Origin: Neocallimastix lanati (nom. inval.)
Taxonomy: Eukaryota > Neocallimastigomycota > Neocallimastigomycetes > Neocallimastigales > Neocallimastigaceae
Direction of reading: 5' to 3'
NCBI GenBank assembly: GCA_016946835.1
Contig: JACVTC010000186.1
Location: forward strand, 159,501-223,500
DNA: 64,000 nt
Part shown: positions 56,040-64,000 of the stretch, piece after piece
How the letters are laid out: each line of letters begins with the position of its first letter
Position numbering within the stretch: the stretch's first letter is position 1
Made by a program: the position numbers and the translations under genes
The notes under the pieces: generated by a model
Database searches by the model: none
What the model saw: only the letters and a program-made list of their open reading frames with translations
What the model was told of the DNA's origin: nothing

Positions 56040-56690
56040 AACAAATTATTTCTTTAAAAATAAAATAAATCTATAAATATAAATAATTCTTTATAAATAA
56101 AATAGTTCTTTAAAAATAAAATAATTCTTTAAAAATAAAATAAATCTTTAAAAATAAAATAGTTCTTTATAAATAAAATAATTCTTTAAAAATAAAATAA
56201 TTCTTTAAAAATAAAATAGTTCTTTATAAATAAAATAATTCTTTAAAAATAAAATAATTCTTTAAAAATAAAATAGTTCTTTATAAATAAAATAGTTCTT
56301 TAAAAATAAAATAGCTCTTTAAAAAATAAAAAATGTTTAAAAATAAAATAGTTCTTTATAAAAAAAATAATTCTTTAAAAATAAAATAATTCTTTAAAAA
56401 TATAATAATTCTTTAAAAATAAAATAGTTCTTTATAAATAAAATAATTCTTTAAAAATAAAATAATTCTTTAAAAATAAAATAATTCTTTAAAAATAAAA
56501 TAGTTCTTTATAAATAAAATAATTATTTAAAAATAAAATAGTTCTTTAAAAATAAAAAGTTAAACAATAAAAAAATAATTATTTAAAAAAAAATGATATA
56601 TAGTTCTATAAAAATAAAATAGTTCTTTAAAAATATAGTTGTTTTTAAAAATAAAAAATTCTTTTATAAATAAAAATATTTCTTTAAAAA
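56040..56690. repeat. AT minisatellite, AGTTCTTTAAAAATAAAAT units
   Basis: About 30 units of 19-20 bp, same family as 32.9-34.7 kb but lacking its 56-bp compound unit. Confidence 0.85.
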
Positions 56691-56694
56691 TAAA

Positions 56695-57135
56695 AAATTT
56701 TATTTTATTTTTATTTTTATTTTTATTTTTCTACCTTTTTTTTTTTTTTTTTTTTTTTTTTTATTTTTATACCTTTTATTTTATTTTTATTTATTTTTAT
56801 TTTATTTTTATTTTTCTACATTTTTTTTTTATTTTTCTACTTTTTATTTTATTTTTATTATATTTTTATATTTATTTTTCTACATTTTTTTTTTATTTTT
56901 CTACTTTTTATTTTATTTTTATTATATTTTTATTTTTATTTTTCTATTTTTTTTTTTTTTTAATTTTTCTACTTTTTTATTTTTATTTTTCTACCTTTTT
57001 TTTTTTTTAATTTTTCTATTTTTTTATTTTTATTTTTCAACCTTTTTTTTTTTTTTTTTTTTTTTTAATTTTTCTATTTTTTTATTTTTATTTTACTACA
57101 TTTTTATTTTTATTTTTATTTTTATTTTTATTTTG
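56695..57135. repeat. T-rich tract with TTTTTCTAC words
   Basis: Counterpart of 34740-35295, 3' of PLC copy B. The Phe-rich 123-codon frame through it is compositional. Confidence 0.8.
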
Positions 57136-57160
57136 AGCCTAACTTCGATAGTGTTACAAA

Positions 57161-60100
57161 TTATTGGCTACTTGGGAATACAGTACGGATCTCCCACTTT
57201 TGATCATTTTGAGCGTTGTTGCAAACATTCAATGTCAAGCGTGATTCATTCGTATTTGAATTCATTCTTCCAAGACATTTGCTTGTTTCTAATAAAGAGA
57301 TAATAGACTTTTTTGTTTTATCATACTTTATAATTGAAGATTGATCAAGCGTATCGCTCATAATAATAGTTCCTTGATCAATATTACTTACCCTAAGATA
57401 CCAACCAGATTTTAATGACTTAAAAAAGCCATCTTGTGATTTAGGAATTTCCCACTTAGCTGCGTTGGAATTGACACAGTTACCAATAACTGGTCGGTAG
57501 GTAAGAGCACTACCTGATAATAAACATTTTTTTAATTCAGGGCTGTAAATCCAAACATTTTGGATTTCAGCGTTAAATAAAGAAGCAGGATTCCTATCCC
57601 AAGCTGACCATATTTGGTCAGCAGTTTTTTCGCAAGGTTTTAGATACCCACCATTAGCATTGGTAGGATCATTCTTTCTATCCCCTTTTCCCAAACATTC
57701 GTCCGGAGATAATGGTGATTTAATTAGCCCATCAGAAGTATATTGAAAAATGGAATTGTTTGTGCAATTACCTACCTTTATCTTTCCTTCTCCACGTCTT
57801 GGAGATCCATGCACCATGTCGGGTTCATTTTAGGGTGAAAATAACCCTTTGGTGATGGATATACTATCCACTGAAAATTGTCATCGTCTAGGCAGTTTCT
57901 AATTAAGGGTTTTTTACCAAAGTTTTTTTGCGATGACAGGCATTCTTTAGTTTTAAAATTATAAAACCACTTTATCTCGGAATTGTCCGGCGTGGCAGAT
58001 AGTCCGCACTTACCAAATTCACTTTGACAACCACTTCCACAGTAAGCGCTGGTCTTTCCACAGTATCCCTTGTAGCTGCAACATTCATCATTTGGGCATA
58101 TTTGGTTGTTGAAATTAGCACCACACCTGTATCTAGGAATGGTAGGGTTAGGTGTTGGTGACGGAGTGGAAGAAGCGTTATTATTAATTATATGGCACCA
58201 ATCATCATTCTCAATACCCCAAAAGCCGTTAGCATCAGTGAATTCTATACTTTTATTTTCGGGAGAGCAGCATGGGTAGTCTTGGAATGGGCAATTGCGT
58301 GTGGTAGGAGTTGGTGTCTTCTGATAATTAGAAGTAGCTTTAGTTGTAGTTAGGGTAGATATGGAAGAATCCGGTTTAAACACTCCGAAATCTAAGTTAG
58401 GGTTGTTCCTAACGATTTCATCAATAGAATTAACAATTTTTCCATCCCAGCTCTCTATGTACCATTCAGACCATTCATCCTTATCTGTTCCAAAACTCAT
58501 AGTTTTTCCACTTAAAGAACGATCTTCAGGATCTACATTGTTTTTGATACATATATATTCGTTGTCTACTATTTTGAAATGGATATGGTGATTAATTTGT
58601 TCATCACCTTTGCTGCATTCAGTCATTCTTGCATTTTGGGAATTCATTGCGTATAAGCACTTGCCGGTGGCATCTAAAATAAGCTGATCGTTTTGATAGC
58701 TTCATATGCTATGATTACAATCACCCAATAAAAGCACAGTGTCGTCCGAATGTAAGTTCGTTATTAAGCATTCTTGAGTTTTACGGTTCTTTATACGGAT
58801 TCTAGAATCGTGTACTACCTCGCCAATGCCGCACCAATTACCATCCTCGAAGTCCCATTTATTTCCATCGTTATCAATATCAACCACTCCAGGATTCACG
58901 GAAGAACAACAAGGGTAGCCTATTGTCTCGAATGAGCATCTGGTATAGCCAAGACCACACAATTTACCATTTTCTATTCCCCAATTTCCAATACTATCGA
59001 CGTATTCTACTTTAGTACTTGGATTGGAGCAGCATTTGTATCCACGTTTTACAAATTTCGTGGAACAGGTAAGATTTTCATATTCATTTGGTTGTAATAT
59101 GGTTGGTTCTAGATTAAATTGACCTTCTAGACATTGTGATTCGTCCAATCTAGAACATATCTTACCATTCCTAATTGTAAAATCTTCCCCTTTTGTTGTT
59201 TGACATGCATTCTTGCATGTACCATGAATTATTTGAATAATTCAAACATTTTTCATCGTATACTGAAATTAAAGAGTAAAATTTACCTTTACCACTGATC
59301 CTAATACGCCATTGGTTCAAAGCGTTATTAATACATCGGTAGTCCGTTTTTATTAAATCACTACCTTGCTTGTTAATAATACGCTGGAGACAGGCTTGAG
59401 GTTCATCGGTATTCATGTTTCTTTTATCAAATAGCGTAACTAATCTAGAAAAAAGATATTTTATACCTTCCCCGAAGGAAGTGTCCCCATTATTTAAGTT
59501 TAATTTATAATTTAATAGTTTTAAATCTTTACTAAAATTGGATTCATAAACACTACGTATAGAATCTGCACTTGGATAATCCATGATAATCCATTCATTA
59601 TGAAATGATGTCGATAAGTCAGGAATAAGCAGAGTTAATTCATTATTTACATAATTTGCAGAGGCTTCTATATTTGAATCAAAAAGTGTATCTGTAATAT
59701 AAGACAATTTTGGAGGTGATGCTCTAGCCACGTTCATAAAGTTAAATGTGTGCACTGTCAAATTTTTTGGATCGTTAAAAGATAGATGAGTCGTATTTTT
59801 TGCAATGTCACCTTTAAACATCTCATACACAATAGCCTATTTTTCTTCTTTTTTAAGATTATAATCATCTTGAAAACGTGTATTACCAATTATTTTTGGA
59901 TAGCATTCCCATTCTTCATAACGGAATTTTGAACAGTCTCCCGTGCTTTCAGGTTTTCTATAAATAGCAAGAGATTTACCCTTTTCATCATTTTCGGTTT
60001 GTCCATAATAATAATTATCTCGACTAAATAGAACTATTTTGCCTCTCACTTCATCAAGAGTAGGCATTTCTTCTTTGTTAAGACAATGTTCGTCATTTTT

Positions 60101-60723
60101 ATTAAACAAATGAAAAAAATCTTTAACTTGTGTTTTTTTCTCATTTGAAGGATTAGTAATTTTATTTGTATTATTTACTGTTATATCTATAAGTTGTTGA
60201 AAAGGATTTGAGCCTTTTGCAATATTTTCTTGATTTAAATGAATAATAATACATTCTTCTTTGTGTTCATTTAAAAATTTAATACAATCATCTATAACAT
60301 CTCTGAGTAAAGTATTCGATTTTTCCTATTATCTACACATGGAATAATCTCATGTATAAGATAAAGTTCTTTAGTTAAGTTATTTTTTTCATCTAATCCA
60401 AGGCGTACATCCAGGTATCTAATTCCATTTAATAATTGATCTTCGATATTTAAATTCTGGGTCTGTGCAAATATGGATTGAATTTTATTTATTCCCCAAA
60501 ACAATGGCGACAAATAAAATTCTAGAGCCTTATGATTTGTTGTTTTTCCAATATCATAGGTACCACTATCGTGAGTACCTGGTATATTGATTTGATTTAA
60601 TTTTAAGTTGCCTTCAACGCAGCTCATCCAATCAGCCGCAGACGGTGCAGAAGAGCATGTCGCCTTTACTTGACTCGTTAATGCAATAATGCAATTAATA
60701 ATTACTCCAAATATTAATTTCAT
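57161..60723 (-). pseudogene. secreted PI-PLC-like / dockerin / ricin-B lectin / CBM18 protein, copy B
   Basis: Same architecture as copy A at 35318-38881: signal peptide, PI-PLC X-type domain with both His motifs, two dockerins, ricin-B lectin text, a third dockerin, CBM18 and a terminal ricin-B domain, ending at TAA 57161-57163. It shares two lesions with copy A: the A-run frameshift (60320-60324) and TGA 58702-58704. It has its own: TAG 59837-59839 where copy A has Trp, one extra base near 59190, and a one-base loss near 57786. It lacks copy A's frameshift near 37504 and its late stop, so the last 50 codons read through here. Most of the sequence is about 98-99% like copy A, but about 59690-60160 is clearly more diverged. 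Confidence 0.85.
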
Positions 60724-61208
60724 AATTATTTAATTTTAATAATTTTTTCATAAAATATATATTTATAAATCAGTTTATAATCTATTTATAATATGCTTTA
60801 TGAAGGTAAGGCTAAAATAATTATAAATAAATAAATAAATATATAAAGTAAAATATTTTATAATATAATAAAATTTAAGTTAATTAAATTCATTTACACT
60901 TTTTATTTTTATTTATTATAAATTAAAAATGAATTTAATTTATTTACTTAACATAATATCTATTAAAAACTTTATTATCTCAAAATTAATTATACATAAA
61001 TTCAACTTACTTTTTTATTTAAAATTATATTTATTTTCTGGTTTATTTTTTTAGACAATAATTCTTAAAGTGAATATAATTCATTATTTAAATATTAAAA
61101 AGTAAAGATATAAAAAAAAAAAAATTTTAAAATAAAATTTTATTAATAATTTTTATACTAATAAAATAAATTATTTATATTCCTAAATATATATATATAT
61201 ATAAATAA
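60724..61208. promoter_or_regulatory. 5' flank of PLC copy B
   Basis: Near-identical to 38882-39370. The match ends where the retroelement-associated sequence begins. Confidence 0.45.
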
Positions 61209-61841
61209 TAGATAATTATCTTTGTTTACTTTCTAATTGTTTAACTTAGAAAATTTTTGATACAAAATTTACGCCACAATACGTAGCGGAAGAAGCCACG
61301 AAAATTTTAATCAAAAAATAAAAAAAAAAAAAAAAAAATTTTTCGGCTTCAAAATAAAATTTTGATCAAAAATTTAAAAATTTAAATTTTTTAAAATTTC
61401 GCATATCCGAAATTTAATTTATTAATAATTTAATTATAAATCATTATTTAATTTAAAAATTTTAAATTTTTGGTAGTACCGATTTTTAATTAATAAAAAT
61501 TTTGTACTTTACCAAATAAAATTCGCTTTTGCTTAATAGGTAGTCATTTTTTATACAAATTTATATTTGTAGTGACTCGGGAAGCGAAAGAAAAAATTTT
61601 TAAAATAATTATTTATTTAAATTATTAATTTTTATACATTTATTTTAAAAAAAAAAAAAAAATTTATTTTTTTTTTTTATTTTTATTTATTGTATTTTAT
61701 TATTTAAAAAAAAAAAAAAATTAAGTGGACGATCATATCAACTAAATAAATTTAAGTAAGTGAACAAATTATAATCTTTTAAATAAACTAAAAGTGAGTG
61801 AATACATTTCTTATTACTAGATAAATTATTAAGAAAAGTAA
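61209..61841 (+). other. probable 5' LTR and leader of the second Ty3/gypsy element
   Basis: Sequence unlike the PLC flank begins right after the duplicated block. It has mixed-composition words (GCCACAATACGTAGCGGAAG, TCGGCTTC, GTAGTGACTCGGGAAGCG), poly-A/T runs, and then a gag frame. LTR ends, PBS and target duplication cannot be set because the 3' LTR lies outside the window. Confidence 0.45.
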
Positions 61842-64000
61842 ATGGATAAAAAGAATAAGAGTAATAAAGTGCCCGAAAACACAAGAAAAACCACAAGGAG
61901 TGGTTCTTTGAAGAGTTCGGTGGGCAGCGTGACTGCAGAGAGTAGCCCTACGCCTGTAGAAGCACCTCCATCTCGACGCCAAAATACAGGAGACAAGAAA
62001 ATGACTAGTACTCCTGAGAAACCAGCTGCTTCTAAACCTAAACCAGCTGCGGCGCCTGAGAAGAGTCAACCTGAGGCTAGTAAACCTGAAGCCAGTAGGC
62101 CAGGAACTAACCAAGGAGAAAGTTCAAGCAAAAATGTTAATGCTGGAGCGATGGACTTTGCTGCTTTGCTGAGTAAGCAGATGGAGGACTTTAAGAACAT
62201 GATAATAAGCACTCAGCAACAGACGGCTGCGATGATAGAACAGATGCAAAACCAAAGTGAAATGAGATTCGCTAAAATTGAAGCCGAACTAAGCAACTTT
62301 ATCCCCGCTGTGGATCAACGATTTGGAGAGGTTGAGAGGCGTGTGAAAGAAGAGGAGTCTAGTAGCCAAGCTAGTGTGCTAGAGCTTCAAAAGGTACAAG
62401 CATATCTAAGTCAGCAACTTGCTGAAAGTAAAGATAAAGAGGCCGCTGTTAAAGCTGAAATCAAAAAGATTGAAACCTATCTGGATGCGGACCAGATAAA
62501 AGGAAAACAAATACAACAAGACCTAGAGGATAAGGGTCAAAAATTGTTCAAGATTGAGGAGTTCTTGGATGCGAACCAAGAAAGGGATAAGGTACACTTG
62601 AATGAGCTCGAAGAAAAAATCGAGAAGCTAATGGCCATTAACCAGGTACAGCAACAGGAGATCGAACGACTGGGTAAGCTGGCTTTGGATGCTCAGAATA
62701 AGGAGCAGGCATCGACGAGCAAACCTTTCCCACTACACATAGATACTAAAGAAGCAAGATACGGTAGTTATCACCACTTCACGCCGCCTATAATGACCAG
62801 AAGTGCGATGGAAGATGTGGTTATGACCGACGCGTACCCTGTGGAGTACGAACGAGACATCCCAATGTTCAATGGTGAAACTGGGGATGTAGAATCATTT
62901 ATTGACAGGTTAAAAAGGTACTTTGGCAGACACCAGAAGTATTACCAAAGCGAGCCCACGGCTATGTTGTACTTTATTGAGGACCACTTACAAGGAACTG
63001 CTAAGAAGTGGTACCAAATGGACGAAGTATTCAAACAACGAGATGACCCACAACCTCAAAGGTTGATGGATAGATTGCTGAAGGAATTTAAAAGCGAAAG
63101 AACATTGGAAGAAGTTAAAACAGCAATGCTTAAACTTAGGCACGATTGGGGTAAAGCCTATGAATACCTATCAGAATTCAATAGGTTAAGTAGAATACTT
63201 CAGCTCACAGATGAAACCAAAAGACTACTACTCGTACAACAAGTTAGACCATCGGTTCGTGAAGCCTTTTATGATCTACCTGCAGAAAAGCAAACCTTAG
63301 AAGATTACGTGACTTGTCTAAGGAGATGCGACACATTCCCCGCGGATTACAAAGACGATTACCTAGAAAGATACGAATACAACCGCGAGAGGAAGATAGC
63401 CATCATGGCCCTACTTGGAATGATGGACCCGCGAAGACCCTCCAAGGATATTGAAGCCAAAAGAAGGAGGAACAGCGATAATCGCCGAGGCGATAAAAGA
63501 GATTTCAGTAGGAAAGAGCCTACTAAGCAAAACAATTACGATAAAAACAAGAAGGATGGATATAACCACAATAGTGGTAAAGATTTCAGTACGAGACCAA
63601 GCGAAAAACAAAATTACTATAAAGACTCACGTACCAGCAGTAATAATCCAATTCCCAAGACAGCACTTCTAATGCAAGCTGGGTCTGAGTGCGAAGAATT
63701 TGTGCCTGAGGCCAAGATAAGTAATCTTCGTACCAAAGAGGGGCTCCAAGATTTAAATGTGCTGTACGATACTGGATCACAGATCAACATGATCCATCCG
63801 CAGTTAGCCAAGGAGATGGGACTCAAGACAGAAGACCGTCCCTTAACGTTCACTACTGCCGCTGGTAAAGTGCTGATACCACAGGTTACGGAAGAGTTCA
63901 AGATTAAGATTAAGCTGGTCGAAGAGCGTACTGGTAAAGTCAAATGGTATGACTTTAATACAAGATGCAGGCTAGCCGAGAACGATCATTCTGGGATCAA
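61842..64000 (+). CDS. gag (and start of pol) of a second Ty3/gypsy retrotransposon, partial
   Basis: Open from ATG 61842 to the window edge, 719 codons and 2 bases with no stop. Residues 1-110 are Pro/Ser/Lys/Ala-rich. A long coiled-coil region follows (about 110-300, heptads such as EEKIEKLMAINQVQQQEIERL-type). Then comes a gag capsid domain (about 337-497: FNGETGDVESFIDRL…, LKLRHDWGKAYEYLSEFNRLSR, QQVRPSV), then a Lys/Arg/Asn/Asp-rich linker without a CCHC knuckle. The aspartic protease begins with the canonical YDTGSQINMIHP at D643. The capsid is clearly related to that of the element at 17.75 kb, but this is a different family. Codon use is GC-richer than the host genes. Confidence 0.9.
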   Translation, partial: MDKKNKSNKVPENTRKTTRSGSLKSSVGSVTAESSPTPVEAPPSRRQNTGDKKMTSTPEKPAASKPKPAAAPEKSQPEASKPEASRPGTNQGESSSKNVNAGAMDFAALLSKQMEDFKNMIISTQQQTAAMIEQMQNQSEMRFAKIEAELSNFIPAVDQRFGEVERRVKEEESSSQASVLELQKVQAYLSQQLAESKDKEAAVKAEIKKIETYLDADQIKGKQIQQDLEDKGQKLFKIEEFLDANQERDKVHLNELEEKIEKLMAINQVQQQEIERLGKLALDAQNKEQASTSKPFPLHIDTKEARYGSYHHFTPPIMTRSAMEDVVMTDAYPVEYERDIPMFNGETGDVESFIDRLKRYFGRHQKYYQSEPTAMLYFIEDHLQGTAKKWYQMDEVFKQRDDPQPQRLMDRLLKEFKSERTLEEVKTAMLKLRHDWGKAYEYLSEFNRLSRILQLTDETKRLLLVQQVRPSVREAFYDLPAEKQTLEDYVTCLRRCDTFPADYKDDYLERYEYNRERKIAIMALLGMMDPRRPSKDIEAKRRRNSDNRRGDKRDFSRKEPTKQNNYDKNKKDGYNHNSGKDFSTRPSEKQNYYKDSRTSSNNPIPKTALLMQAGSECEEFVPEAKISNLRTKEGLQDLNVLYDTGSQINMIHPQLAKEMGLKTEDRPLTFTTAAGKVLIPQVTEEFKIKIKLVEERTGKVKWYDFNTRCRLAENDHSGI

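Noticed and set aside
56639-57010. 123-codon Phe/Tyr-rich plus-strand frame
   Set aside because: T-rich tract 3' of the PLC relic; the counterpart at 34.7 kb has no such frame.
61788-62114. minus-strand 108-codon frame
   Set aside because: Antisense of the second element's gag frame.
63411-63943. overlapping short frames near the end
   Set aside because: Antisense or shifted frames of the gag/protease frame, which is open through the window edge.

Overview
The window is very AT-rich eukaryotic DNA full of homopolymers and tandem repeats. It most likely comes from an anaerobic gut fungus (Neocallimastigomycota). The main evidence is three fungal-type dockerin (CBM10-like) motifs, with CC...WG(I/F)E(N/D)...WC spacing, inside proteins that also carry a CBM18 chitin-binding module and ricin-B-type lectin segments. 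Two Ty3/gypsy retroelements and a FLYWCH-MULE transposase fit a fungal genome. No bacterial operon structure, CRISPR array or confident tRNA/rRNA gene was seen.

Layout. 1-8.7 kb: gene-poor tandem and dispersed AT repeats, two TTAGG-type telomere-like islands, a purine-rich island (2.4-2.8 kb), and one GC-richer island (7.85-8.34 kb). 8.74-10.15 kb: decayed Mutator-like transposase. 10.4-16.9 kb: a 6.5 kb satellite with higher-order structure that cuts off the start of a protein gene. 17.1-23.4 kb: a complete, recent Ty3/gypsy element with near-identical LTRs, a 5-bp target duplication and signs of Tf1-type self-priming. 23.4-26.8 kb: spacer with one relic ORF. 26.8-32.0 kb: two adjacent minus-strand decayed genes, the larger a bulb-lectin-repeat secreted protein. 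32.3-39.4 and 55.5-61.2 kb: two copies of a block holding a conserved non-coding element, a minisatellite, a T-rich tract and a PLC-dockerin-lectin-CBM18 gene, broken in both copies. 46.8-51.2 and 52.3-55.9 kb: two copies of a block with an intact cysteine-rich type I membrane protein gene. 61.2-64 kb: start of a second Ty3/gypsy element, open to the window edge.

The host genes look like cell-surface or secreted functions of a rumen fungus: plant-wall and cellulosome-linked proteins, lectins and a membrane receptor-like family. They sit in a repeat-driven region where blocks duplicate and decay. The most notable pattern is the cysteine-rich pair: about 1.1 kb of 5' flank is almost identical between copies while the proteins differ at roughly a third or more of positions. 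Decayed relatives of this family and an orphan diverged copy of its 5' flank lie nearby. The PLC pair shows shared ancestral lesions plus private ones, so it was probably already broken when duplicated. Identities were judged by eye, not by computed alignment.
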